From an uncultured Blautia sp. (GTDB lineage Bacteria; Bacillota; Clostridia; Lachnospirales; Lachnospiraceae): DNA of 6,227 bases. Shown in pieces: positions 1 to 6,227 of the stretch. The DNA lies in the NCBI GenBank assembly GCA_900765525.1, contig CAAFRY010000323.1:1-6227 (forward strand). Reading direction: 5' to 3'. The notes beneath the pieces are model-generated. The model had not been told where the DNA came from and made no database searches. It saw only the letters and a list, made by a program, of their open reading frames with translations. Position 1 is the first letter of the stretch; each line of letters opens with the position of its first letter. Position numbers and translations under genes: made by a program.

Positions 1-14
1 GACATCTGCCTTTC

Positions 15-42
15 ATGCGAGTGCGCATCGCTGCGCAAAGCG
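15..42. repeat. Two adjacent small GC-rich hairpins
   Basis: ATGCG (15-19) pairs with CGCAT (24-28) across the loop AGTG. CGCT (29-32) pairs with AGCG (39-42) across a six-base loop, starting at the very next base. The words TGCGCA (22-27 and 32-37) and AAAGCGCTTT (37-46) are themselves palindromes. Together with the 20-bp inverted repeat that follows, they form one continuous structured block. No coding potential is seen in 1-82. Confidence 0.6.
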
Positions 43-43
43 C

Positions 44-87
44 TTTTTATGATATAGGAAAGTGAGAACTTTCCTATATCATAAAAA
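44..87. repeat. Perfect 20-bp inverted repeat with 4-base loop
   Basis: TTTTTATGATATAGGAAAGT (44-63) is followed by GAGA and then its exact reverse complement at 68-87. Neither strand has a T-run after the stem (A-runs follow on both), so it is not an ordinary intrinsic terminator. Its right end shares the A/T tract with the ribF terminator. A perfect AT-rich palindrome of this length between operons suggests a dispersed intergenic repeat or miniature-element end, which is inference. It could also be a processing or mRNA 3'-end protective structure. Confidence 0.85.
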
Positions 88-111
88 AAGAATCCTGCTT
101 TGCAGGATTCT
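83..111 (-). terminator. Rho-independent terminator of the operon
   Basis: Read on the minus strand, AGAATCCTGC (111-102), loop AAA, GCAGGATTCT (98-89) form a perfect 10-bp stem, followed at once by a run of seven T (89-83; the first also closes the stem). It lies just downstream of ribF and is in the right orientation to end the whole transcript. It is a strong textbook intrinsic terminator. Confidence 0.93.
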
Positions 112-118
112 CTCACCA

Positions 119-139
119 AACACTGCTTCCAACAGTGTT
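119..139. repeat. Weak 7-bp inverted repeat after ribF
   Basis: AACACTG (119-125) and CAGTGTT (133-139) can pair around a seven-base loop in the short stretch between the ribF stop and the terminator. There is no T-run after it on the minus strand, so it is not a terminator by itself. It may be a minor 3'-UTR structure or chance. Confidence 0.4.
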
Positions 140-157
140 CAATATTTGCGTTTCATC

Positions 158-1084
158 TCACAGCTCCATAAGAGTAAAGTATTCTCTGCCCTTTTCAATA
201 TCCCGCTCCATCTGTTTTTTCAATTCCTGAATGGAGGAGAATTTTACCTCTGGCCTTAAATACCGGTAAAACCGGACCTCAGCCTCCTGTCCGTATAAGT
301 CCCGGTTGCAGGAGAAAAGATAGGTCTCCACTCCTAAAAAATTTTCTTTAACCGTAGGCTTATAACCTACATTTGTAATTCCCTGATAAATCTGTCCGTC
401 TATAACGGATTTAGTGATATACACACCTTTTGGGGGAACCTTCTTAATGGGTGGCGGAATCAGGTTGGCCGTGGGGATTCCTATGGTCCTTCCCAGTTGT
501 CTGCCATGGACAATCTCTCCCCTGGTAAAGTAAGGATAACCCAGCAGCTCATTGACCTTTTCCATATTGCCTTTTTCCAGCTCTTCTCTTACATAGGTGC
601 TGCTTATATCCCGGTCTCCCAGCTTTTCCTTTTCCACGATTTCTGTAACAAAACCGTATTTTTTCCCAAACTCCTGCAAAAGCTTTGGAGTTCCCTGACG
701 CTGGTATCCAAAACGGAAGTCCACACCCACAGCCAAATACGCTGCATGGAGCCTGTCCACCAGATATTCCTTTACAAAGGCTTCCGGCTCCATGTGCATC
801 AACTGGTCCGTAAAAGGACATTCTGCCAGAATATCTATGCCCATTCCCTCTGCCAGCTCTCTCCTCTCCTCATAAGTGAGAAGAAATTTGGGAGGCGTAT
901 GGAGAATTCTGGCCCTGGGCGGAACGTCAAAGGTAAAAACCACAGCCTTCATACCCTGACTCTGCTCCTCTTTGATATGCTGAATCAGCTTTTGATGTCC
1001 TCTGTGAAGGCCGTCAAACTTACCCAGAGTAACAGCACTTCTGATGCCTTTTTCCAGACGGGGAACTTGTGTGGAGTAAATCAT
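158..1084 (-). CDS. ribF: Bifunctional riboflavin kinase / FMN adenylyltransferase (FAD synthetase)
   Basis: RibF phosphorylates riboflavin to FMN and adenylates FMN to FAD. The 308-residue protein has the usual two-domain length. The N-terminal adenylyltransferase domain shows the nucleotidyltransferase motif GKFDGLHRGH (21-30, with the HxGH pair at H27 and H30), VGVDFRFG (119-126) and ISSTYVRE (160-167). The C-terminal flavokinase domain shows HGRQLGRTIGIPTAN (193-207) with the substrate/Mg-binding PTAN, GVYITKSVIDGQIYQGITNVG (220-240), E253 at the position of the catalytic base, and LRPEVKFSSIQEL (276-288). The stretch normally reading TFDPHP is TFDVPP (51-56). The ATG sits in an ATGA overlap with the truB stop and is preceded by GGAAGGAGGA, so the start is secure. 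It is the last gene of the operon, ending 47 bp before the terminator stem. Confidence 0.97.
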   Translation of the reverse strand: MIYSTQVPRLEKGIRSAVTLGKFDGLHRGHQKLIQHIKEEQSQGMKAVVFTFDVPPRARILHTPPKFLLTYEERRELAEGMGIDILAECPFTDQLMHMEPEAFVKEYLVDRLHAAYLAVGVDFRFGYQRQGTPKLLQEFGKKYGFVTEIVEKEKLGDRDISSTYVREELEKGNMEKVNELLGYPYFTRGEIVHGRQLGRTIGIPTANLIPPPIKKVPPKGVYITKSVIDGQIYQGITNVGYKPTVKENFLGVETYLFSCNRDLYGQEAEVRFYRYLRPEVKFSSIQELKKQMERDIEKGREYFTLMEL

Positions 1085-1998
1085 AACTCCTCCTTCCCGG
1101 CTGCCTGGAAATCCCAGGGGCCGCAGAATATTGCCTGGGGCATATACATTCTCTTATCTTCCCGCCATTCATAAATCCCTATAAAAACTCCGCTGCTGTG
1201 ATACATTCGCACCTTCTGTCCCGGAAGGTTACCCTTCCAGGGAATGGGATTTCCATTTTCCAGCATACGGTCAAAATTTTTCCTTGCTTCCACCTTGGGG
1301 CAGGAGGCAAACATCTCCTCCACCGGAAGCACACATTCCTCTCCACGGCCCTGGCTTACTAATTCTTCAATCTGGCCCAGCTTCAGACTGTCCTGCAGCT
1401 CAAAGCAGTCTACCTCGGTCCGCACCAGGCTTTCCATACAGCCCAGACAGCCTAACCTGGCACCAATATCGTGACAGAGAGTCCGTATATAGGTCCCTTT
1501 CGAGCAAGTTACCCGGAATTTTACCAGGGGCAGCTCCAAAGAGAGAACCTCCAGCTCATAAAAGGTCACTGGTCTGGGCTTTCTCTCGATTTCCTTCCCT
1601 TCTCTGGCCAGCTCATAAAGCTTTCTCCCCTGAACCTTCAGGGCAGAGTACATAGGAGGAATCTGCTGCTGCTCTCCCAGAAATCCCTTTATGCAGCCCT
1701 CTACCTCCCGGGGAGATACCTGCACCGGACGGGTCTCCAGCACTGTCCCTGTCATATCCTGGGTATCGGTCTCCACCCCCAGCCGCAGCACGGCTTCATA
1801 GGTTTTCCGTTTATCCGTAAGCAGACTGCACAGCTTGGTAGCCCTTCCCAGGCACACCGGCAGCACGCCCTCTGCCTCCGGGTCCAAAGTGCCTGTATGG
1901 CCGATTTTTTTCTGTTTAAAAATTCCCCGCAGCTTCGCCACCACGTCGTGGGAAGTATATCCCTTTTCTTTATATACGTTTACCACGCCGCTAATCAT
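1081..1998 (-). CDS. truB: tRNA pseudouridine(55) synthase
   Basis: TruB converts uridine 55 in the T-loop of tRNAs to pseudouridine and also helps tRNA folding. The 305-residue protein carries the motif-II block GHTGTLDPEAEGVLPV (33-48), with the catalytic nucleophile Asp at 39. It also has KTYEAVLRLG with Tyr67, the YSALKVQGRKLYELAREG block at 117-134, and SKGTYIRTLCHDIG at 166-179 with Tyr170 and Arg172, which line the active site in the family. LVRTEVDCFEL (191-201) closes the catalytic domain, and residues from about 230 form the small C-terminal PUA-like domain. The ATG overlaps the preceding TAA by one base (TAATG), with only a weak GTGAGG before it, so translation probably depends on coupling to nrnA. 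Its TGA overlaps the ribF ATG. Confidence 0.97.
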   Translation of the reverse strand: MISGVVNVYKEKGYTSHDVVAKLRGIFKQKKIGHTGTLDPEAEGVLPVCLGRATKLCSLLTDKRKTYEAVLRLGVETDTQDMTGTVLETRPVQVSPREVEGCIKGFLGEQQQIPPMYSALKVQGRKLYELAREGKEIERKPRPVTFYELEVLSLELPLVKFRVTCSKGTYIRTLCHDIGARLGCLGCMESLVRTEVDCFELQDSLKLGQIEELVSQGRGEECVLPVEEMFASCPKVEARKNFDRMLENGNPIPWKGNLPGQKVRMYHSSGVFIGIYEWREDKRMYMPQAIFCGPWDFQAAGKEEL

Positions 1999-2963
1999 TA
2001 TGCCTCACATCTTTCCTTTAACTGTTTTTCAATGGGGAGGGTCAGATTATTGATAACATCATACACAGAACCCTGCATGGTACAGCCTGCTGCCTTTACA
2101 TGACCGCCGCCGCCGAAATAACTGGCAATGGCATTTACATCCACCGGTCCGTTGGAGCGGAGACTTACCTTAAACTCCTGGGTCTTAACCTCGTAGAGGA
2201 AAATTGCCACCTCTACTCCCTTGGTCACCCTAAGCTGCTGTACAATGCCGTCCAGGTCCTTTGGCTCGACACCGTAGAAATCCATATCTCTTTTCTTTAC
2301 GCTTCCTACAATACACTTGCCATCCAGCACCATAATACTTTCCATCAGGCACCTTCCCAGAATCTGATTCTGCACATAAGATTTCTCATAAAAAGTTTTA
2401 TCCACTATCTTAGAAAAATCAATGCCCATTTCCATCAATTTTGCTCCGATGGCCATGGTTTCCGGAGTAGTACAGGAATACTGGAATACCCCTGTGTCAT
2501 GAATGATTCCCATGTACAGTGCCTCAGCTACAGGCTTCGTCACTTTATCTTCTTCCAGCAGAGTATATACAAGTTCTGACGCAGAGCTGACCTGGGGACG
2601 GATTACATTTTTGTCCCCAAAGCCCTTATTACTGATATGGTGGTCAATACAGATGGTTCTGCCTGCACTTTCGTATCCTGCCAGCGCCACTCCGATTCTA
2701 TTCTTTACACTGGTATCCAGAACAAAGAACACATCATATGTTTTGCTCTCATCATATACTGTCTTGATTTCCCGGAATCCGGAAAGGAAGGAAAATCCTT
2801 CCTTGGGCTCCTCTAAATAGACATCCGTCTCTATCTCAGGATAATTTTCCTTCAGATACAGGTACAGTCCCATACAGGCTCCCACACAGTCTCCGTCCGG
2901 CCGGATATGTCCTGCAATAGCTACGGTTTTTACATTATTTAATTCACTGGTTATCTTCTCCAT
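1998..2963 (-). CDS. nrnA: DHH/DHHA1 phosphoesterase, NrnA type (nanoRNase / pAp phosphatase)
   Basis: Members of this family degrade RNA fragments of 2-5 nucleotides and dephosphorylate 3'-phosphoadenosine 5'-phosphate, using metal ions bound by Asp and His residues in the cytoplasm. Counting from the ATG at 2963 (321 residues), the catalytic motifs are GHIRPDGDCVGA 18-29 (H19, D23, D25), D83 in VLDT, DHH 107-109 and HDTG 155-158. The C-terminal substrate-binding DHHA1 domain carries GGGGHVKAAG 284-293. I chose this start rather than the in-frame ATG at 2987 because AGGAGGTG lies seven bases before it and the extra eight residues (MLHRRCRK) merely encode that ribosome binding site. It overlaps rbfA by 20 bp and its TAA stop overlaps the truB ATG (TAATG). 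Whether it prefers nanoRNA, pAp or a cyclic dinucleotide product cannot be told from sequence. Confidence 0.92.
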   Translation of the reverse strand: MEKITSELNNVKTVAIAGHIRPDGDCVGACMGLYLYLKENYPEIETDVYLEEPKEGFSFLSGFREIKTVYDESKTYDVFFVLDTSVKNRIGVALAGYESAGRTICIDHHISNKGFGDKNVIRPQVSSASELVYTLLEEDKVTKPVAEALYMGIIHDTGVFQYSCTTPETMAIGAKLMEMGIDFSKIVDKTFYEKSYVQNQILGRCLMESIMVLDGKCIVGSVKKRDMDFYGVEPKDLDGIVQQLRVTKGVEVAIFLYEVKTQEFKVSLRSNGPVDVNAIASYFGGGGHVKAAGCTMQGSVYDVINNLTLPIEKQLKERCEA

Positions 2964-3339
2964 TTTCCTGCACCTCCTGTGCAACATCCTTCTTGCTCAC
3001 TTCGTCAATGAGCTTTGACATGGCAACGCCGTATTCAATGGATTCATCTAAAATAAAGCGGATTTCCGGAGTATTTCTCAGATTGATATTCTTAGCCAGC
3101 TGGCGTCTTAAATATCCTTCCGCATTTTTCAGGCCCTCCAAAGTGTTTTTCTTAGCTTCTGGGTCTCCCAGAACGCTGATATAGGCCCTGCAGGTTTTCA
3201 AATCCGGTGCAACCTCCACCGCCGTCACCGAGGTCATGGGGTGGATACGGGGGTCCTTGATTCCTCCCCGGATTAAATTTGCCAGTTCGTGCTGTACCTC
3301 TGTGTTAATCCGGGTATTTTTTATACTGTTTTTCCTCAT
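2944..3339 (-). CDS. rbfA: 30S ribosome-binding factor A
   Basis: RbfA is a small KH-like protein that binds the immature 30S subunit near the 5' region of 16S rRNA and is needed for its late maturation, especially in the cold. The 131-residue length is within the usual 115-135 range. Family signatures are visible: an N-terminal helix with 'INTEVQHELANLI', the block DPRIHPMTSVTAVEVAPDLK (29-48), a strand RAYISVLG (51-58), the helix-kink-helix Ala-x-Gly at 73-75 (NAEG), and RNTPEIRFILDESIEYG (88-104). The acidic tail after 115 is presumably unstructured. The ATG at 3339 follows a purine-rich GGAAGGAAGAT, and the gene begins 21 bp after the infB stop. Its last 20 bp overlap the start of the phosphoesterase gene. 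Confidence 0.96.
   Translation of the reverse strand: MRKNSIKNTRINTEVQHELANLIRGGIKDPRIHPMTSVTAVEVAPDLKTCRAYISVLGDPEAKKNTLEGLKNAEGYLRRQLAKNINLRNTPEIRFILDESIEYGVAMSKLIDEVSKKDVAQEVQENGEDNQ
2971..2978 (-). promoter_or_regulatory. Ribosome binding site that fixes the nrnA start
   Basis: The minus strand reads AGGAGGTG here, a near-perfect match to the 16S rRNA anti-Shine-Dalgarno, followed by a seven-base spacer and the ATG at 2963-2961. It lies inside the end of rbfA, so ribosomes finishing rbfA pass over it. The upstream in-frame ATG at 2987 has only AAGAAGG directly abutting it, which is too close to act as a normal site. Confidence 0.85.
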
Positions 3340-3360
3340 ATCTTCCTTCCCGGCAGCAGC

Positions 3361-6102
3361 CTATCTTGGCACTTCCACCATGATGTAGGCTTCCACCTTA
3401 TCCTCTTCTTTAATATCATTGAAGCCTTCAAACACAAGACCACATTCGTAGCCTGCCTTGACTTCCTTTACATCATCCTTAAATCTCTTGAGAGAAGCCA
3501 ATTCTCCTTCGAAAATCTGCTCTCCCTCACGGGTAATACGAACCTTACAATTTCTCTGGAAGATACCGTCAAGCACATAAGAACCTGCGATATTTCCCAC
3601 ACCGGAGGCCTTGAAAATCTGACGGATTTCTGCGTGTCCGATAACCTTTTCCTCGTAAACCGGGTCCAGCATACCTTTCATAGCAGCTTCCACATCCTCA
3701 ATAGCCTGGTAGATAACTCTGTAAAGTCTTAAATCCACGCCTTCCTGCTCTGCAATAGATTTTGCAGTAGCATCAGGACGCACGTTGAAACCGATAATGA
3801 TAGCATTGGATGCACTGGCCAGGGTAACGTCGGATTCGTTGATGGCACCTACGCCGCCGTGAATCACCTTTACCACCACTTCCTCGTTGGACAGCTTTAC
3901 AAGGCTCTGCTTCACAGCCTCCACGGACCCCTGTACGTCTGCTTTGACAATAATAGGCAGTTCCTTTAAATTTCCGGCCTGAATCTGGCTGAACAAATCA
4001 TCCAGAGACATCTTAGCCTTTGTCTCTTCCAGAAGACGGTTCTTATTCTCAGATACAAAGGTTGCCGCAAAGTTTTTGGCCTCCTTATCATTCTCTGTTA
4101 CGACCAGAATTTCTCCTGCATTAGGCACATCACTTAAACCAAGGATTTCTACCGGTGTAGAAGGTCCTGCTTCTTTCACCTTTCTGCCTTTGTCGTCAAT
4201 CATGGCTCTTACCTTACCGGAGCAGGCACCTGCTGCGATAAAGTCTCCCACATGAAGGGTACCCTTTTGTACCAGAATGGTAGCCACGGAACCTTTTCCT
4301 TTATCCAGCTCCGCCTCGATTACCAGGCCTCTTGCCCTTCTGTTGGGGTTAGCCTTCAGCTCTGCCACCTCAGCAGTCAGCAAAATCATTTCCAAAAGAT
4401 TATCAATTCCTTCTCCCGTATGAGCGGAAACCGGAACAAAAATGGTGCTGCCGCCCCAGTCTTCAGGAATCAATTCATATTCTGAAAGCTCCTGTTTTAC
4501 TCTCTCTACATTAGCGCTTGGCTTATCAATCTTATTGATGGCAACGATGATTTCTACTCCTGCAGCCTTTGCATGGTTGATAGCCTCCACAGTCTGAGGC
4601 ATAACACCGTCGTCCGCAGCTACCACCAATACCGCAATATCTGTAGCATTGGCGCCTCTCATACGCATAGCGGTGAAGGCCTCGTGTCCCGGAGTATCCA
4701 GGAAAGTAATCTTCTGTCCGTTTATGCTTACCATGTAAGCACCGATATGCTGGGTAATACCTCCGGCCTCCCGGTCTGTCACATGTGTCTTCCGGATACA
4801 GTCCAGAAGAGAGGTTTTACCGTGGTCTACATGGCCCATAACGCAGACTACCGGCGGTCTTGAAACAAGAGTTTCCGCATCGTCTTCTTCCTCTTTCAGC
4901 AGTTCTCCGATAACGTCTACTTTTTCTTCCGGCTCTGCGATAATGTCATAATCCAGAGCAATTTCCTGCGCTTTTTCAAAATCAATTTCATGGTTCACCG
5001 TTACCATAACGCCTTCCATGAAAAGCTTCTTTACAATCACAGCAGGCTGCATTTTCATTTTCTCTGCCAGCTCACGGATAGTCATCTTTTCCGGAAGAGT
5101 AATTTCCTTCACTACTTCCTTCTTCTCCTCCTTTGGATGAGCGGAAGGTTTCTGAAGCTGAAGAGCCTTGGGAATTCTCTGAGCCTGACGTCTTCCATTC
5201 TGGTTTGGACGCTTGCTCTGGTTCTGATTCTGGTATTCGTCTCTTCTGTTATCTTTCTTCTTATTTTCACGGTTGGCCTTACGGCTGTCCTTTTCCACGA
5301 ACTCCAGATTAGGTGTGTCAAATTTTACACCCTGGTCTCTGTCTCTTCTGGATTCTCCTCCTCTGCCGCCCTGACGGTCCTGATTGCCGCCGAAACGGCC
5401 TCCCTGACGGTTGTCACGGCTCTCCTGATTGTTAAAGCGGCGTCCTTCTCCTCTGTTTTCCTGGTTGAAACGGCCACCCTGACGGTTCTCTCCGTTTCCA
5501 AAGCGGCCCTGGCGGTCTCCTCTTCCACCCTGGCGGTCCTGGTTATTTCCCTGGCGGCCTCCCTGACGATTGTCACGGCCCTCCTGGTTATTAAAACGGG
5601 GACGGCCCTCTGCGCTGCCTGGCCGGCGGTTTTCTCTGTTTTCCTGATTAAAACGGCCTCCCTGACGGTTTTCTCCGTTCTGGCCTCCATTATTTCTATT
5701 GTTATTCGGACGGTTATTTCTATTATCCTGTCTCATAGAATTCTGTGTACCTCTGTTATCTCCCTGACGATTATCCTGACGTTTTCCCTCATTCTTCTGT
5801 TCCTGGCCTCCACCCTGACGGTTCTTAGGCTTTCTCTCCGGCATATGGCTGGCATTTTGTGGACGGAATACCTGGATAAATTTCTTTTTAGGTTTTTCCC
5901 CTTCCTGCTTTTTCTGAGGAGCGGCCCCGGTTGCGGATACCGCTGCCTTCTTTAAGCCATTGCGTACCATTTGGGCATGGTCATCCTCTACATTACTCAT
6001 GTGACTGGTTAAATCTATATTCTTGGATTTCAGAAAATCTAAAACCTCCTTATTTGATACATTCAGTTCCTTCGCAAGCTCATACACTCTAACTGTTGAC
6101 AT
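3361..6102 (-). CDS. infB: Translation initiation factor IF-2
   Basis: IF2 is the GTPase that brings fMet-tRNA to the 30S subunit and promotes 50S joining. The 913-residue protein has an IF2_N helical domain at 1-52, then an Arg/Asn/Gln/Gly-rich, presumably disordered linker at about 85-310. A second IF2_N-like domain (about 336-390) and the G domain follow. All GTPase motifs are intact: G1 GHVDHGKT 423-430, G2 GGITQHIG 447-454, G3 DTPGH 469-473, G4 NKID 523-526 and G5 SAHTGEG 559-565. Beta-barrel domain II starts near 587, domain III spans about 695-800, and the fMet-tRNA-binding domain IV spans about 810-910, with KRFK 872-875 and ECG 886-888. The ATG start is preceded by AAGGAGGA six bases upstream; the stop is TAG. 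It is longer than many IF2 proteins because of the linker, which contains an internal duplication. S841 lies where a Cys is common in domain IV. Confidence 0.98.
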   Translation of the reverse strand: MSTVRVYELAKELNVSNKEVLDFLKSKNIDLTSHMSNVEDDHAQMVRNGLKKAAVSATGAAPQKKQEGEKPKKKFIQVFRPQNASHMPERKPKNRQGGGQEQKNEGKRQDNRQGDNRGTQNSMRQDNRNNRPNNNRNNGGQNGENRQGGRFNQENRENRRPGSAEGRPRFNNQEGRDNRQGGRQGNNQDRQGGRGDRQGRFGNGENRQGGRFNQENRGEGRRFNNQESRDNRQGGRFGGNQDRQGGRGGESRRDRDQGVKFDTPNLEFVEKDSRKANRENKKKDNRRDEYQNQNQSKRPNQNGRRQAQRIPKALQLQKPSAHPKEEKKEVVKEITLPEKMTIRELAEKMKMQPAVIVKKLFMEGVMVTVNHEIDFEKAQEIALDYDIIAEPEEKVDVIGELLKEEEDDAETLVSRPPVVCVMGHVDHGKTSLLDCIRKTHVTDREAGGITQHIGAYMVSINGQKITFLDTPGHEAFTAMRMRGANATDIAVLVVAADDGVMPQTVEAINHAKAAGVEIIVAINKIDKPSANVERVKQELSEYELIPEDWGGSTIFVPVSAHTGEGIDNLLEMILLTAEVAELKANPNRRARGLVIEAELDKGKGSVATILVQKGTLHVGDFIAAGACSGKVRAMIDDKGRKVKEAGPSTPVEILGLSDVPNAGEILVVTENDKEAKNFAATFVSENKNRLLEETKAKMSLDDLFSQIQAGNLKELPIIVKADVQGSVEAVKQSLVKLSNEEVVVKVIHGGVGAINESDVTLASASNAIIIGFNVRPDATAKSIAEQEGVDLRLYRVIYQAIEDVEAAMKGMLDPVYEEKVIGHAEIRQIFKASGVGNIAGSYVLDGIFQRNCKVRITREGEQIFEGELASLKRFKDDVKEVKAGYECGLVFEGFNDIKEEDKVEAYIMVEVPR
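5173..5850 (-). repeat. Arg/Asn/Gln/Gly-rich low-complexity linker of IF2
   Basis: Codons 85-310 of infB encode a segment made almost entirely of R, N, Q, G, E and D, with recurring [13 protein letters not shown] and ENRQGGRF words and hardly any aliphatic residues. Phe appears mainly in the RF words. It separates the N-terminal IF2_N domain from the conserved second IF2_N/G-domain core. IF2 linkers are known to vary greatly in length and sequence among bacteria. The composition implies a flexible, positively charged, probably RNA-contacting tether; that role is inference. On DNA the segment shows recurring GGCCTCCCTGACGGTT-like words on the plus strand. Confidence 0.9.
5359..5676 (-). repeat. 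Duplicated ~50-residue unit inside the IF2 linker
   Basis: Two related units lie side by side. Unit A is residues 143-195 (5518-5676) and unit B is residues 204-248 (5359-5493). [14 protein letters not shown] is identical at 143-156 and 204-217. The second halves, RFNNQE(G/S)RDNRQGGR followed by NQDRQGGRG, match at 169-195 and 222-248. The offset drops from 61 to 53 residues, so unit B lacks eight residues relative to unit A (the [12 protein letters not shown] area is shortened). The DNA copies are similar but not identical, with scattered, often synonymous changes, so the duplication is not brand new or has been diversified. Confidence 0.88.
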
Positions 6103-6122
6103 ATATTGTCCTCCTTCTATTG

Positions 6123-6227
6123 TTACTGTCTGGCTTTTTCAATTTTTTTCACCGTTGCCGCAGAAAAATTTTCCTCTGTTATGGCTAAAACTGCCCGGTA
6201 TTCTTTTCCTATGGCTCTTCCCAACTC
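6123..6227 (-). CDS. ylxQ: L7Ae-family K-turn RNA-binding protein, YlxQ type (partial, C-terminal end only)
   Basis: The minus strand is open from the window edge to a TAA stop at 6125-6123 and encodes the last 34 residues of a protein cut off by the window. The visible peptide starts [16 protein letters not shown] and ends KKIEKARQ. The block of 'LG.aiGk..raV.aIt...F' is typical of the C-terminal end of ribosomal protein L7Ae/L30e-like proteins, and a short gene of this family (ylxQ/rplGA) sits directly upstream of infB in most Firmicutes. Family members bind kink-turn RNA; the cellular role of YlxQ itself is not settled. The stop lies 20 bp before the infB start, so the two genes are almost certainly co-transcribed. 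Identification rests on the short peptide plus position; the RNA-binding core lies outside the window and cannot be inspected. Confidence 0.82.
   Translation of the reverse strand, partial: ELGRAIGKEYRAVLAITEENFSAATVKKIEKARQ

Noticed and set aside
44..87. Bidirectional intrinsic terminator
   Set aside because: The stem is followed by A-runs, not T-runs, on both strands, so it lacks the U-tract needed for intrinsic termination.
62..259. Small plus-strand open frame of 65 codons beginning in the palindrome
   Set aside because: It runs through the 20-bp inverted repeat, the terminator hairpin and the antisense of ribF. There is no ribosome binding site, so it is not a credible gene.
497..1174. 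Plus-strand open frame of 225 codons opposite ribF
   Set aside because: Antisense to the well-supported ribF and truB ends, with no ribosome binding site or recognisable domain.
1471..2103. Plus-strand open frame of 210 codons opposite truB
   Set aside because: Antisense shadow of truB and the nrnA end, with irregular composition typical of a non-coding frame.
2964..2987. Longer start for the DHH phosphoesterase (ATG at 2987)
   Set aside because: The added codons contain the AGGAGGTG ribosome binding site of the downstream ATG, and the added peptide MLHRRCRK is not family-like.
5359..5676. CRISPR-like array suggested by recurring GACGGTT/GGCGGTC words
   Set aside because: The repeats vary in length and sequence, have no uniform spacers and encode continuous in-frame IF2 linker.
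5325..5690. Minus-strand open frame in a second frame, rich in Arg/Glu/Thr/Ala
   Set aside because: Out-of-frame reading of the low-complexity infB repeat, where codon periodicity keeps alternative frames open. No start signal or homology features.
4990..5955. Plus-strand open frame of 321 codons encoding a very hydrophobic, membrane-like protein
   Set aside because: It is the exact antisense of the IF2 linker and adjoining IF2_N-like domain. Its Val/Leu/Ser/Thr-rich make-up follows from reading Arg/Gln/Gly/Asn codons backwards; there is no family signature and infB is certain on the other strand.

Overview
The window is the downstream part of a conserved translation/RNA-maturation operon, all on the minus strand, so transcription runs from high to low coordinates. 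In that order it holds: the last 34 codons of an L7Ae-family K-turn RNA-binding protein (ylxQ type), infB (initiation factor IF2), rbfA (30S maturation factor), a DHH-family phosphoesterase of the NrnA type, truB (tRNA psi55 synthase) and ribF (riboflavin kinase/FAD synthetase). The operon ends in a clear Rho-independent terminator. No plus-strand gene, RNA gene, CRISPR array or insertion sequence is supported.

The organism is most likely an anaerobic Firmicute of class Clostridia, plausibly Lachnospiraceae. This rests on the ylxQ-infB-rbfA-nrnA-truB-ribF order, the strong AGGAGG-type ribosome binding sites, the intermediate base composition, and the long Arg/Asn/Gln/Gly-rich linker in IF2. 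The assignment is inference from gene content and protein style, not a database match.

Layout: 6123-6227 ylxQ 3' end; 3361-6102 infB; 2944-3339 rbfA; 1998-2963 nrnA (start re-chosen on its ribosome binding site); 1081-1998 truB; 158-1084 ribF; 83-111 terminator; 1-88 a dense set of small palindromes that looks like an intergenic repeat element. Gaps of 20-21 bp separate the first three genes. The last four overlap: rbfA/nrnA by 20 bp, nrnA/truB by 1 bp (TAATG), truB/ribF by 4 bp (ATGA). This indicates one transcript with translational coupling. No internal promoter was recognised, so expression presumably comes from a promoter upstream of the window (in relatives, near rimP/nusA).

Functionally, IF2 and RbfA act on the 30S subunit during initiation and late maturation, TruB modifies tRNA, NrnA-type enzymes clear very short RNAs and pAp, and RibF makes FMN and FAD. 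This is core housekeeping DNA and I do not see a new defence or mobile system in it. The points worth a second look are the palindromic segment at 1-88, the internally duplicated disordered linker of IF2, a possible internal IF2 start, and a few substitutions at usually conserved positions in RibF and IF2.
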